A stretch of 64,000 nucleotides of DNA from an uncultured Collinsella sp. (GTDB lineage Bacteria > Actinomycetota > Coriobacteriia > Coriobacteriales > Coriobacteriaceae), in NCBI GenBank assembly GCA_900541145.1, contig UQIH01000008.1, positions 1-64,000 on the forward strand. The letters are read 5' to 3'. This document shows positions 32,793-41,996 of this stretch, piece after piece (the stretch's first letter is position 1; every line of letters starts with the position of its first letter). The translations under genes were made by a program, and so were the position numbers. The notes below the pieces were generated by a model that searched no databases, was not told the origin of the DNA, and saw only the letters and a program-made list of their open reading frames with translations.

Positions 32793-34016
32793 TTAGAAAT
32801 CGATGTCGGTGTCGTAGTAGCAGGCCTTGAGGATCTTCTCAAAGTCGGCAGCCTTGGTCTCACGCGGGTTCTCGGGCGTGCAGGCGTCCTGCTCGGCGTT
32901 CGCGGCGATCTCGGGCAGCTTGGCGAGGAACTCCTCCTCGGAAACCATCTGCGGGTTCTCGGCGTCGACCTTCACGCCACCATTCGCGTAATCCTTGATG
33001 GACTGCGGAATGTTGAGCTGATCGTTGAGGTCGCGAATCTTCTGGACGAGCGCGGCGATGAGCTCCTCGTTGGTCTCGCCGGGAAGGTGCAGAATCTCCT
33101 TGGCCACGTAAGCGTAACGCTCGGCAGCACGGGGATCCTTGGAGTTCCACTGGATGACCTTGCCCAGGTACATAGCGTTAGCAGCACCGTGGATGATGTG
33201 GCCGTTCTCGAAGGCAGCACCGGTCTTGTGAGCCATGGAGTGAACGATGCCGAGCAGGCCCGAGGAGAAGGCGATACCGGCGATGCACTGAGCCTCGTGC
33301 ATGTGCTGACGGGCCTCATGGTCGCCAGCATAGGACTTGGGCAGCCACTCGACGATCTCGCGGATGCCGTGCAGAGCGTTGGCGTCGGTGAACATGGAAG
33401 CGCAGGTGGAAACGTAAGCCTCCATGCAGTGGGTCAGAGCGTCCATGCCGGTATGAGCGCACAGCTTGGCGGGCATGGTGTAGGTGAGCTCGGGGTCGAC
33501 GATGGCGACATCAGGGGTGATGTTGAAGTCGGCCAGCGGGTACTTGATGCCCTTGGCGTAGTCGGTAATGACGGAGAAGGCAGTGACCTCGGTAGCGGTA
33601 CCGGAGGTAGAGGAGATGGCGCAGAAGTGAGCCTTCTGACGCAGCTCGGGGAAGCTGAACGGCTGGATGATGTTATCGAAGGACTCCTCGGGATACTCGT
33701 AGAAGACCCACATGGCCTTAGCAGCATCGATGGGCGAACCGCCACCGATAGCAACGATCCAGTCGGGCTCGAAGTCGCGCATAGCGGCTGCGCCCTTCAT
33801 GACGGTCTCGATGGAAGGATCGGACTCGACGCCCTCGAACAGCTTGACCTCCATGCCGGCCTCTTTGAGGTCGGCCTCAACGTCCTGCAGGAACCCGCCG
33901 CGGCGCATAGAGCTGCCGCCAGAAACGATGATGGCCTTCTTACCCTTGAGGTTCTTCACCTCGTGGCGAGCGCCCTCACCAAAGTACAGATCGCGAGGAT
34001 TGGTAAAACGTCCCAT
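32793..34016 (-). CDS. Iron-containing alcohol dehydrogenase
   Basis: 407 aa from the ATG at 34016 (TTTAGGAGGCACAGT leader). The nucleotide loop is WIVAIGGGSPIDAAKAMWVF. ISSTSGTATEVTAFSVITDY is conserved, and metal ligands are in HTGMDALTHCMEAY (Asp/His), LGIVHSMAHKTGAAF and FENGHIIHGAANA. It resembles the butanol/propanediol dehydrogenase branch and probably reduces aldehydes with NAD(P)H during fermentation. The precise substrate is unknown. Confidence 0.88.
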   Translation of the reverse strand: MGRFTNPRDLYFGEGARHEVKNLKGKKAIIVSGGSSMRRGGFLQDVEADLKEAGMEVKLFEGVESDPSIETVMKGAAAMRDFEPDWIVAIGGGSPIDAAKAMWVFYEYPEESFDNIIQPFSFPELRQKAHFCAISSTSGTATEVTAFSVITDYAKGIKYPLADFNITPDVAIVDPELTYTMPAKLCAHTGMDALTHCMEAYVSTCASMFTDANALHGIREIVEWLPKSYAGDHEARQHMHEAQCIAGIAFSSGLLGIVHSMAHKTGAAFENGHIIHGAANAMYLGKVIQWNSKDPRAAERYAYVAKEILHLPGETNEELIAALVQKIRDLNDQLNIPQSIKDYANGGVKVDAENPQMVSEEEFLAKLPEIAANAEQDACTPENPRETKAADFEKILKACYYDTDIDF

Positions 34017-34516
34017 ACTGTGCCTCCTAAACAAGCCCCTCTTAGACTTGCGTATATAACGGAGCACCCAATTGGCTCCGTTAGGACCGGTTTGCGCGTT
34101 GCCGGCGATGACAATGCGCGATGTCTAAACGTCTCAACGCTCAGACAAACACTATTTTACCGTTCTGGTTGGTCAGTTATTCACCTAAAGCCGCCAATGA
34201 TGAAACGTTTTTTCTATCCCTGAAGACCCTTGTGCGGCATTCATACTCCCAAGCTGGGCAAACGTTTTATCAAGGTTGACTACATATCCCGGGCAGGACG
34301 GTGCCCCTCCAAAATATGCACCGTTCGCCGCCAAAAATCGACCGTTTGCGGCACCGTAATACCACTCGGTCGTCCAAGGTGCCGACATTTGTGCGACATC
34401 CGTCTTCGTGGTGCAAAGGTGCAAGTCCAAGTGCGGCACCCCCGGTGTGCCACATGCGGGTAAACTAGAACCTTATATAGAAACATTTGAACCCTAACCG
34501 CAGCAAAGGAGGCCCC
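34017..34516. other. 500-bp region without a credible gene
   Basis: It contains a hairpin TAACGGAGC...GCTCCGTTA (34057-34083) in the alcohol dehydrogenase leader. Over 34230-34440 the word TGTGCGGCA or a close variant recurs (near 34231, 34335, 34392 and 34431). Overlapping frames on both strands (34185-34439 minus, 34230-34463 plus) show no family motif. The GTGCGGCA word also forms the arms of the palindrome at 48488-48525. Confidence 0.4.
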
Positions 34517-35593
34517 ATGGCATTCGATCCCATTCAAGAGGATTGCCATCGCCTCGTTCTTGAGGCCTTGCGCCGCGACAATATCCCGCTCACCGACGGT
34601 GCCACCGTAGAGCGTCTGATGGAACAATTCACCCGCAACCCCGCACCGCTCATCGTGCACGACCGCGACCGCGCCGGGCATCTGATTGCCAAGGTGGTCG
34701 AGGCCGTCGACTACCGCATTCCCTTTATCCCTGACGATGCCCAGGCAGAGCAGGAAGAGGCAGCTGCCGAGGACATGCTCCGCGAGGCTGCCGCACTCGA
34801 TCCGGCCAACTGGGATGCCCAGCGCATGCTGACGGCCCTCAACGCCGAATCCAACGAGGAATACGTACAGTACCTGGTGTCCAAGTGCGATGAAGTCGAG
34901 CATGACCTGGCGCTCAAGATCGCCTCGGCTCAGGACCCCTACGAGCGCGAGGCCGCAGGCGACCTTACGCGCCGCCCCTATCTGCGCTGGCTTGCCGCCT
35001 TGGCATCGCGCGCCCTCATTAGCGGCCGCTATCGCATGTCGCTCGAAGCCGCAAACCGCAGCCTGGACTTTGCGCCCAACGACCCCGCTGGTGTCCGCCA
35101 CACCGCGATGCTCGCCATGGCAAAGCTCGAATACCCCGCCGAGGAGCTCAAGCGCTTTCGCTCCGCTCACTCCGTGCCGTACCTCGCGAATACCCCGCTG
35201 CGCCGCCGCCCCAAAGATGCGGAGCGTGACTTGGACCCGTGGACGCTCATCGCGCTGATGAGCGCTGCCTGGCGCGAGCTGGACTACGAAGGCGCCGAGC
35301 ACTACTTGCGCATCCTTGCGCGCTCGTGTCCGCACGCAGCCGAGGCGCTCTACTTCCAAACCGAGTTCCCCGATGGCGTCTATGCCCGCGTCAACGTGGG
35401 CGTGGGCTCCACCGACGAGCTCGTCCTTGCGTTGTCCGAGGCAACGCCGGTGCTGCAGGAGGGCCTGGGCGCTCCCGACAACGCCAGCTTTGCCGCCTGG
35501 GTCGCCACCAACGATATCGTGCGTTCCCAGATCGACGAGCGCATCCTGCGAGCGGCCGAGCAGGGCCTGCCGTTTAAGGGAGGAGACCTCTAA
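34517..35593 (+). CDS. Hypothetical helical-repeat (TPR-like) protein
   Basis: 358 aa from the ATG at 34517 with an AAAGGAGGCCCC leader. I do not recognise a named family. The sequence is nearly all helix, with TPR-like stretches such as WLAALASRALISGRYRMSLE, AANRSLDFAPNDPAGVRHTA and WTLIALMSAAWRELDYEGAE. Cytoplasmic, acidic. It overlaps the next gene by one base and the two have similar size and layout, so they probably form a complex or diverged from a duplication. They precede the cell-wall gene murT-gatD. Confidence 0.7.
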   Translation: MAFDPIQEDCHRLVLEALRRDNIPLTDGATVERLMEQFTRNPAPLIVHDRDRAGHLIAKVVEAVDYRIPFIPDDAQAEQEEAAAEDMLREAAALDPANWDAQRMLTALNAESNEEYVQYLVSKCDEVEHDLALKIASAQDPYEREAAGDLTRRPYLRWLAALASRALISGRYRMSLEAANRSLDFAPNDPAGVRHTAMLAMAKLEYPAEELKRFRSAHSVPYLANTPLRRRPKDAERDLDPWTLIALMSAAWRELDYEGAEHYLRILARSCPHAAEALYFQTEFPDGVYARVNVGVGSTDELVLALSEATPVLQEGLGAPDNASFAAWVATNDIVRSQIDERILRAAEQGLPFKGGDL

Positions 35594-36636
35594 TGGATCC
35601 GAGCGTCTACATCCCCGCCTACCTGGAGCGCGCCTACCTTGCGTCGCACCCCGAACTCACCGATGCAGCACGCGAGCTTGTCCATAACGACGTGAACGTC
35701 AACCCTCATAAGTATGCGCAGACCGAGCATGCCCAGGCACTGCTGTCCTACGCCGGTGTTCATCGCCACCTGCTCGACGAGCTCCATCGCATCGAGGACA
35801 TGGGCAGCGACGAGGAGTTCGAGCAGACGCGCAATCGTCTGTTCGACGATATGCGCGATGAGCTGCTCAAGATCGTCCGCATCGATGCGCATGTCCTCGA
35901 CGCGCAGCTGCTCGCCATCATTTTGGCGGACACGCCCGTCGACGCCTGCCTGGGCGACCTGATGAAGCTCGAGGCGACCACGGCCGATTACCTGCAGCAA
36001 AGCGTGCCCGGGTTCGACATGGAAGCCCCGCACTACTGGGCCAATAATGTTTTGACCGACGGTGTCACCGCAGCAGACCTTACCGTGAGCGAGCCGGCTC
36101 TTATCGGGTGGCTCCACACGCTCGAGACCATCTCGCAGCTGTGCATGGCGAGCGCCCGCTACCGCGCTGCTGCCAACTACGCCCGCCGCGTCCTTAAGGC
36201 GGAAGGCTACCCCACCCGAGCCGCAGGCACCGTGTTGCTCGCCCTCGCTCGCCTGGAAGACCAGGACGGCTTTTTTGCCCTGGCTCACCAACTCGAGGAA
36301 CAGGTGGGGGCTGATGCACTCGAGAACTCCCCCTGGTACCTGCTCGCCCGCACCATCCTCTTGTTCAAAACAAACAAGATGCGCCCGGCGACACGCGCGC
36401 TGCGTGAGTTTGCCAACCGTTGCGAGGGCGGCGCGTTCTTCTTGCTGAACCCCATGTACCAGACGCCGTACCTTCCCTGCCGACCCGAGCCGCGCGATCC
36501 CTGGGATCTTTCGCACCAGGCCGTTTGGGAAGCGGACGGTATTATCTCGGACACTCCCGACTTTGCCCCCTGGGCCAATGCCTGTGAAGACGTGTCACAG
36601 CTTGCCCAGGAATTTGCGCGCCGCTACGGTTTTTAG
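35593..36636 (+). CDS. Hypothetical helical-repeat (TPR-like) protein, second
   Basis: 347 aa. The ATG overlaps the upstream stop (TAATG), with a GGGAGGAGACC site inside the previous gene. It is helical throughout, with repeats such as MASARYRAAANYARRVLKAE and TVLLALARLEDQDGFFALAH, and a tail EDVSQLAQEFARRYGF. No family is recognised. It has the same general layout as the preceding protein. Operon position just before murT-gatD suggests a link to envelope growth, but that is inference. Confidence 0.7.
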   Translation: MDPSVYIPAYLERAYLASHPELTDAARELVHNDVNVNPHKYAQTEHAQALLSYAGVHRHLLDELHRIEDMGSDEEFEQTRNRLFDDMRDELLKIVRIDAHVLDAQLLAIILADTPVDACLGDLMKLEATTADYLQQSVPGFDMEAPHYWANNVLTDGVTAADLTVSEPALIGWLHTLETISQLCMASARYRAAANYARRVLKAEGYPTRAAGTVLLALARLEDQDGFFALAHQLEEQVGADALENSPWYLLARTILLFKTNKMRPATRALREFANRCEGGAFFLLNPMYQTPYLPCRPEPRDPWDLSHQAVWEADGIISDTPDFAPWANACEDVSQLAQEFARRYGF

Positions 36637-36681
36637 TGACGCACTCGACCCGACCATGTCGTTTACGTTAGGAACGGTTTC

Positions 36682-38859
36682 ATGAACCTCCGCTCATCTC
36701 TCGCCTGTACCTCGAGCGATATCGCTCGCTGGGGACTGCGCTCTGTCCTCAAACGCCAGGGCGGCGTACTCCCCGGCCGCATCGCCATGAAGATCGACCC
36801 CGAGCTGCTAAGCGACCTCGCCGGCCTTATCGACCGCAGCGTGGTGATCACCGGCACCAACGGTAAGACCACCACCTCCAACCTCATCGCCGACGCCGTT
36901 GCCGCCAGCGGCGCCACCGTGGTATGCAACCGCGCCGGCAACAACATGGAGCCGGGCGTGGTGGGTGCACTGCTCGAGGCGCGCAGCGGCCTCAAGCGAG
37001 CCGGCGGCGGCAAGCGCGTGGGCGTTTTTGAATGCGATGAGCTCTACACCGTGCGCGTCCTGCCCAAGCTCAAGCCGACGTACTTCGTGCTGCTCAACCT
37101 GTTCCGCGACCAGCTGGATCGCTATGGCGAGATCGATCACACCCAGGAGGTCATCGCCCATGCGTTGGAGCTCTCTCCGGCAACAACGCTCATCTACAAC
37201 GCAGACGACCCGCTGTGTGCCGCGATCGCCGCACGCGTTCCCAATGCAAACATCGCCTTTGGCATCGACGGCGCCACCAACACCGAGTCCGACCGTATTA
37301 GCGATTCGCGCTTTTGCTCACAGTGCAACGCGCCGCTGGAGTATGACTACGTGCAATACGGCCAGCTCGGCGCCTACCATTGCCCCTCGTGCAGCTGGGC
37401 CCGCCCTGTGCTTGTCCGTCGCGTGACGGGCGTGGAGCTCGGCTGCGACGGCTACGACTTTGACCTGGTCTTTGGATCTGCGCCCGACGCGGCTGCCGCA
37501 CACATCGCCACACGCTACAACGGCCTGTACATGGTCTACAACGTTGCCGCCGCCTTCTTTGCCGCGCACGAGTTGGGCGTGGATACGGCGCTTCTACAGC
37601 CTACGCTCGATGCCTACGTCCCCGCCGGCGGACGTATGGGGCGCTGGGATATCGCCGGCCGCACCGTCGAGGCCAACCTGGCTAAGAATCCCGTAGGCTT
37701 CGATCGACAAATCCAGTCCATCAAGACGACAGGCGGCAGACTCTGCGCTTTCTTCCTTAACGACAATGACGCCGACGGACACGATGTATCGTGGATCTAC
37801 GACGTCGACTTTGAGCGCATCGCCGACACGCCGGGTCTTGTCGCCTTTGCCGGAGGCACGCGCGCGCACGACATGCAGGTGCGCCTCAAGTACGCCGGCA
37901 TCGATGCCGCGATTATCTCGGACGTCGCGCAGGCAATTGGCGCCGTGGCAGACGAGGCCGCCGATGACACCTTCTACGCCGTCGCCAACTACACGGCCTT
38001 CCCGCCGCTGGTCAAGGAGCTCGACGGGCTGAAAGGCGCCACCGCCGATGCTGTTGCCGGGCGCGCCGTAGCCCGTGCCGACGGCAGCGCTCTTCCTGTC
38101 GGCATCGCGCCAGTCGAACTTTCGCACCCGCTGCGCATCGTCTACCTGTATCCCGATGCCCTTAACCTCTACGGCGACGGCGGCAATGTTATCGCGCTCG
38201 AGCGCCGCTGCGTCTGGCGCGGCATTCCCGTGCGCGTGGACGAGGTCCGTATGGGCGAAACGCTTGATTTGACCGATGCCGATATCGTCATGATGGGTGG
38301 CGGCTCCGACCGCGACCAGCTAGCCGTGGCACACGAGCTGCTCGCCCAAAAAGACAAGGTCGCGGCCTATGTTGAGGATGGCGGCTCGCTGCTTGCCATC
38401 TGTGGCAGCTATCAGCTGCTCGGCCGTTCGTACTATATGGGTGAGGATCGCATCGAGGGCCTGGGCGTCATTGCCGCCGAAACCGTACGTGGCTCCGATC
38501 GCCTGATCGGCAACGTAGCCGTCAAAACCGATCTGGCACCTGAGCCCTTTGTGGGATTCGAGAACCATGGCGGCCGCACGCTTTTGGACGCCGATGCCAC
38601 GCCGCTCGGAACGTCCGTCGTCGCGGGCACCGGCAACAACGGCGACGATGGCTTTGAGGGCCTGATCTACAAGGGCGTCATCGGCACGTACCTGCATGGC
38701 CCGGCGCTGCCCAAGAACCCCGAGCTCGCCGACTGGCTGATCGCCCATGCCCTCGAGCACCGTGGCGATGCACAGGCCGCCGCCCTGCTGCCGCTCAAGC
38801 CCCTCGACGACACCTACGAGCACGCCGCCCACGACGCCGCCATGAAGCTCCTCCCCTAG
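36682..38859 (+). CDS. Fused lipid II isoglutaminyl synthase MurT-GatD
   Basis: 725 aa joining two subunits that are usually separate. Residues 1-about 460 are MurT: ATP loop ITGTNGKTTTSNL (57-67), CNRAGNNMEPGVVG, and a Cys4 zinc ribbon (C212, C215, C234, C237). Residues about 475-725 are GatD: YPDALNLYGDGGNV (490-503), the catalytic cysteine in LLAICGSYQLLGR (C574) and YLHGPALPKNPELADW with the active-site His. It amidates D-glutamate in peptidoglycan stem peptides to D-isoglutamine. The join lies in a short Ala-rich linker (451-475). The frame is continuous, so this looks like a true fusion. Confidence 0.9.
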   Translation: MNLRSSLACTSSDIARWGLRSVLKRQGGVLPGRIAMKIDPELLSDLAGLIDRSVVITGTNGKTTTSNLIADAVAASGATVVCNRAGNNMEPGVVGALLEARSGLKRAGGGKRVGVFECDELYTVRVLPKLKPTYFVLLNLFRDQLDRYGEIDHTQEVIAHALELSPATTLIYNADDPLCAAIAARVPNANIAFGIDGATNTESDRISDSRFCSQCNAPLEYDYVQYGQLGAYHCPSCSWARPVLVRRVTGVELGCDGYDFDLVFGSAPDAAAAHIATRYNGLYMVYNVAAAFFAAHELGVDTALLQPTLDAYVPAGGRMGRWDIAGRTVEANLAKNPVGFDRQIQSIKTTGGRLCAFFLNDNDADGHDVSWIYDVDFERIADTPGLVAFAGGTRAHDMQVRLKYAGIDAAIISDVAQAIGAVADEAADDTFYAVANYTAFPPLVKELDGLKGATADAVAGRAVARADGSALPVGIAPVELSHPLRIVYLYPDALNLYGDGGNVIALERRCVWRGIPVRVDEVRMGETLDLTDADIVMMGGGSDRDQLAVAHELLAQKDKVAAYVEDGGSLLAICGSYQLLGRSYYMGEDRIEGLGVIAAETVRGSDRLIGNVAVKTDLAPEPFVGFENHGGRTLLDADATPLGTSVVAGTGNNGDDGFEGLIYKGVIGTYLHGPALPKNPELADWLIAHALEHRGDAQAAALLPLKPLDDTYEHAAHDAAMKLLP

Positions 38860-38865
38860 CACCTC

Positions 38866-38905
38866 ACCACCACAAAGGGGACAGGCACCTTTGTGGTGGT
38901 TTTTC
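38866..38905 (+). terminator. Terminator of murT-gatD; hairpin repeat copy 2
   Basis: A 13-bp perfect stem ACCACCACAAAGG / CCTTTGTGGTGGT with loop GGACAGGCA is followed by TTTT. The CAAAGGGGACAGG segment is shared with the hairpin at 31527-31555. Confidence 0.85.
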
Positions 38906-38940
38906 AGTTTGCCAACGATATGTGAACGGCTAAAAAAGTC

Positions 38941-38949
38941 TGCTATACT
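38941..38949 (+). promoter_or_regulatory. Extended -10 promoter of tRNA-Glu
   Basis: TGCTATACT is an extended -10 (TGn plus TATACT) 10 bases before the tRNA 5' end. No good -35 is seen. Confidence 0.5.
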
Positions 38950-38959
38950 CTTTCCCGCT

Positions 38960-39036
38960 GTCCCCATCGTCTAGCGGCCAAGGACGCCACCCTTTCAAGG
39001 TGGATATCGCGGGTTCGAATCCCGCTGGGGGCACCA
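38960..39036 (+). tRNA. tRNA-Glu (anticodon TTC), CCA encoded
   Basis: The acceptor stem GTCCCCA pairs with TGGGGGC. The anticodon stem CCACC/GGTGG holds the loop CTTTCAA with anticodon TTC at 38994-38996. The T arm is CGGGTTCGAATCCCG. ACCA at the 3' end gives discriminator A plus an encoded CCA. A terminator follows at 39049-39079. Confidence 0.97.
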
Positions 39037-39048
39037 TTTGAGATGTGA

Positions 39049-39079
39049 AGCCCGTTACCAATTCGGTAGCGGGCTTTTT
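39049..39079 (+). terminator. Terminator after tRNA-Glu
   Basis: AGCCCGTTACC pairs with GGTAGCGGGCT (one wobble) across AATTC and is followed by TTTTT. Confidence 0.85.
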
Positions 39080-39082
39080 GCT

Positions 39083-39110
39083 ACCGATATGCCGGGATTC
39101 GAACCCGGCA
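39083..39110 (-). repeat. T-arm-like tRNA remnant
   Basis: TGCCGGG-atTCGAa-CCCGGCA is a perfect stem whose loop matches the tRNA T-loop (GTTCGAATC on the minus strand). No acceptor or anticodon arm can be built around it, so it is not a tRNA gene. It may be debris of an element that used the neighbouring tRNA as target. Confidence 0.3.
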
Positions 39111-39141
39111 GGGTGCGGAGCCCGGCATCATCGCAAGGCCC

Positions 39142-39360
39142 GTGGGCAAAAAATGGCAAATATGAGTACTGCTACCATTTTAGTTACAGCGATTTCATGC
39201 CATCAGAAGGCGATTTAGACGCCAGGGGTCCTACGGCGGAAAAATTGCAGACGTTTATCGGCTAAGTACTTGGACATATGTTGCGTAACACTGCATATTT
39301 TGCAAATAAATAATGCTACAGGACTTGTGACAGTACTCATATTTGACGTTTTTTGCCCAC
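39142..39360. repeat. 219-bp AT-rich element with 30-bp terminal inverted repeats
   Basis: Bases 39142-39171 and 39331-39360 are inverted copies with 28 of 30 positions equal (start GTGGGCAAAAAA, end TATGAGTACTG). The interior is clearly lower in GC than the surroundings and has no credible gene. Size and layout fit a MITE-like element. No flanking target duplication is obvious. Confidence 0.6.
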
Positions 39361-39419
39361 AACCCTTTATACCTAGGCGAATCGGCGGCAAAACGGGCTT
39401 CAAAGCGCCCTTCGCAAAC

Positions 39420-39452
39420 AAAAACCGGGGCCAGCATGATGCGGACCCCGGC
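39420..39452 (-). terminator. Terminator of glnN
   Basis: On the minus strand GCCGGGGTCC pairs with GGCCCCGG across a 10-base loop and is followed by TTTTTG. It lies 30 bases after the glnN stop. Confidence 0.8.
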
Positions 39453-39482
39453 TCAATACCGTGACGATATGTCAGTTACGCT

Positions 39483-41570
39483 CTATACGTAGAACAGGAT
39501 GTCGTCGTAGGTCGGGACCGGCCAGTAGTCGGCGGCCACGATCTCCTCCATTGCGTCCACGGCAGCACGCAGCGCATCCATAGCGGGAACGACCTCGTGC
39601 GCGTACACGTTGGCCTGCTCCTGACCATCGAGGCCCTCGGCCTTCTGATGCACGGCGTCGAGCGCCTTGATGGAGTCGTTGATGGTGGTGATACCGTTGC
39701 AGAGCTTGTTGAGCGTGTTCTGCTCGCACTGCATGGCGGCCTCAGCACCGGCGGCACGTATAGTCTCAAGGCCCTTAGCGACCTTGGTGGCATAGGCGGT
39801 AATGACCGGGCGATAGGTACGACGCGCCTCGCGAACCATCGTGGTGGCCTCGATGTTCATGAGCTTGTTGTACTTCTCGAGCTTGCAGTCGTAGCGGCAC
39901 TGAGCCTCGGCCTTGGTCAGGACACCCGTCTCCTCAAAGAGCGCAATGGCCTTATCGGAAACAAAGGCGGGCAGGGCGTCGGCCGTGGTCTTGTTGTTGG
40001 CAAGGCCGCGCTTCTCGGCCTCGACGGGCCACTCGTCGGAGTAGCCATCGCCGGAGAAGAGGATGCGCTGGTGGTCGGTCAGGACCTTCTTGCAGTACTC
40101 GAGCGCGGCGTCCTGGAACTCATCCTCGGGCGTACCCTCAAGCGCGTCGGCGAAGGACTTGAGCGACTTGGCCACGGCGGCATCGAGCACCAGGTTGGAG
40201 TCGGAGACGTTCTGCTCGGAGCCGCAGGCACGGAACTCGAACTTGTTGCCGGTGAAGGCAAACGGGGAGGTGCGGTTGCGGTCGGTGTTGTCCTGCATCA
40301 GCTTGGGCAGGGTATCGGCGCCCAGGTCGAGCACGCCGCGCGTGGCATGGACGGAAGCCTTGCCATCGATGATCTTCTCGACGACCTCGGTAAGCTGGTC
40401 GCCCAGGAAGATGGACATAATCGCCGGAGGAGCCTCGTTGGCGCCCAGACGATGATCGTTGCCGGCCGAGGCAACGGAGGCACGCAGGAGCTCCTGATAG
40501 TTATCGACGGCCTCGATCACCGCGGTGAGGAAGACGATGAACTGCAGGTTGTCGAGCGGGGTGTCACCTGGATCGAGCAGGTTCTCGGACTCGGTGCCAA
40601 GCGACCAGTTGTTGTGCTTGCCCGAACCATTGATGCCCTCAAAGGGCTTCTCGTGCAGCAGGCAGACCAAGTCGTGGCGGGAGGCGATGAGCTTCATCTT
40701 CTCCATCATGACCAGATTCTGGTCGATGGCCTCGTTGACTTCGCCATAGACGGGGGCAAGCTCATGCTGGCAGGGAGCAACCTCGTTGTGCTTGGTCTTG
40801 GCGGGAATGCCAAGCGCCCACAGCTCATCGTCCAGATCCTTCATATAGGCCGAGACGGTGGGGCGGATAGCGCCAAAGTAGTGCTCCTCGAGCTCCTGGC
40901 CCTTGCAGGGAGCGGCGCCAAAGAGGGTGCGGCCGGTAATGACCAGGTCCTTGCGCTTGCGGTAGGCGTCCTTCTTGATCAGGAAGTACTCCTGCTCGTC
41001 GCCCACGGAAGGAACGACCTTCTTGGGGGTCTTACCGAACAGCGCCAAAACGCGCTTGGACTCACGCGAGAGCGCGGTCATGGAACGCAGCAGCGGGGTC
41101 TTCTTGTCCAGGGCCTCGCCCGTGTAGGAGCAGAAAGCCGTGGGGATGCACAGGACGTCGTCCTTGATAAAGGCGGGGCTAGTGGGATCCCAAGCGGTGT
41201 AGCCACGGGCCTCGAAGGTGGCGCGCAGGCCGCCGTTGGGGAAGCTGGAGGCATCGGGCTCGCCCTGGATGAGGTTCTTGCCCGTAAACTTGGTAATGGC
41301 GGTGCCGTCGTGGTTGGGCTCCAGGAAGCTGTCGTGCTTCTCGGAAGTAATGCCCGAAAGCGGCTGGAACCAGTGCGCATAGTGCGTCGCACCCTTGGAG
41401 ATGGCCCAGACCTTCATGGCATGGGCAACGGCGTTGGCCACATCCAGGTCGAGCGGCTCACCGCCCTCGAGGGTTGCAGCAAGGCGCTTCCAAATGTCCT
41501 TGGGGAGGTAGTCCTTCATGACTTCCTCAGAGAACACCATGGTCCCGAAGCGGTCAGTAAGTTCGGCCAT
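39483..41570 (-). CDS. glnN: Glutamine synthetase, type III
   Basis: 695 aa from the ATG at 41570 (CGAAGGGAGTTCCGT leader). GSIII features are [60 protein letters not shown] and [20 protein letters not shown]. The length (about 700 aa against 450 for GSI) and the C-terminal extension are typical of GlnN in anaerobes. It makes glutamine from glutamate and ammonia. An inverted repeat in the leader (GTTTCCGCGACA...TGTCGCGAAAC, 41650-41686) may be regulatory. Confidence 0.96.
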   Translation of the reverse strand: MAELTDRFGTMVFSEEVMKDYLPKDIWKRLAATLEGGEPLDLDVANAVAHAMKVWAISKGATHYAHWFQPLSGITSEKHDSFLEPNHDGTAITKFTGKNLIQGEPDASSFPNGGLRATFEARGYTAWDPTSPAFIKDDVLCIPTAFCSYTGEALDKKTPLLRSMTALSRESKRVLALFGKTPKKVVPSVGDEQEYFLIKKDAYRKRKDLVITGRTLFGAAPCKGQELEEHYFGAIRPTVSAYMKDLDDELWALGIPAKTKHNEVAPCQHELAPVYGEVNEAIDQNLVMMEKMKLIASRHDLVCLLHEKPFEGINGSGKHNNWSLGTESENLLDPGDTPLDNLQFIVFLTAVIEAVDNYQELLRASVASAGNDHRLGANEAPPAIMSIFLGDQLTEVVEKIIDGKASVHATRGVLDLGADTLPKLMQDNTDRNRTSPFAFTGNKFEFRACGSEQNVSDSNLVLDAAVAKSLKSFADALEGTPEDEFQDAALEYCKKVLTDHQRILFSGDGYSDEWPVEAEKRGLANNKTTADALPAFVSDKAIALFEETGVLTKAEAQCRYDCKLEKYNKLMNIEATTMVREARRTYRPVITAYATKVAKGLETIRAAGAEAAMQCEQNTLNKLCNGITTINDSIKALDAVHQKAEGLDGQEQANVYAHEVVPAMDALRAAVDAMEEIVAADYWPVPTYDDILFYV

Positions 41571-41639
41571 ACGGAACTCCCTTCGTATCGGCACCGCGTG
41601 AGAAGCGGTGTTGATTACTAACGAACGAGTCATAGCTTA

Positions 41640-41996
41640 GACTCGCCGTGTTTCCGCGACATTACCGTTATGTTGCTGTCGCGAAACCAATCAATGAGGT
41701 TACCCTATCGAGGCGGCGTTGCCACCCTCAACAGCCAATCAACTGCATAAATTGCAGACCTCTCCCCATGGTTTAAGGGTAGTCAATTTGGGATGGAGCT
41801 CTATTAACTGGTATTTTGCATCAGATACCAGTCTTTATAGTCCGTGCCTAGATTAGCCGCTCTGTTATAGAGAAAGCCGATAGCAAGGCATCTTTGATTG
41901 GTATCCCCGAATAACGAGTGAAACTCCACCGTGACACAGTGGTGCTGTAGAATCCTTACAACACATCACACTATTACGTATCTAGAGGAGCACGAT
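41640..41996. other. Divergent promoter region glnN / metF
   Basis: 357 bp without a gene. It holds the GTTTCCGCGACA/TGTCGCGAAAC repeat close to glnN and a perfect ACTGGTAT...ATACCAGT inverted repeat (41807-41814, 41825-41832) closer to metF. No known SAM riboswitch class could be recognised by eye. Confidence 0.4.

Noticed and set aside
39083..39125. Second tRNA gene on the minus strand
   Set aside because: Only a T-arm-like stem exists; acceptor, D and anticodon arms cannot be formed.
39597..41621. 674-codon plus-strand frame opposite glnN
   Set aside because: Shadow of the type III glutamine synthetase gene.
41640..41996. SAM or cobalamin riboswitch upstream of metF
   Set aside because: None of the conserved SAM-I/SAM-IV or B12-box sequences was recognised; only two short inverted repeats are present.
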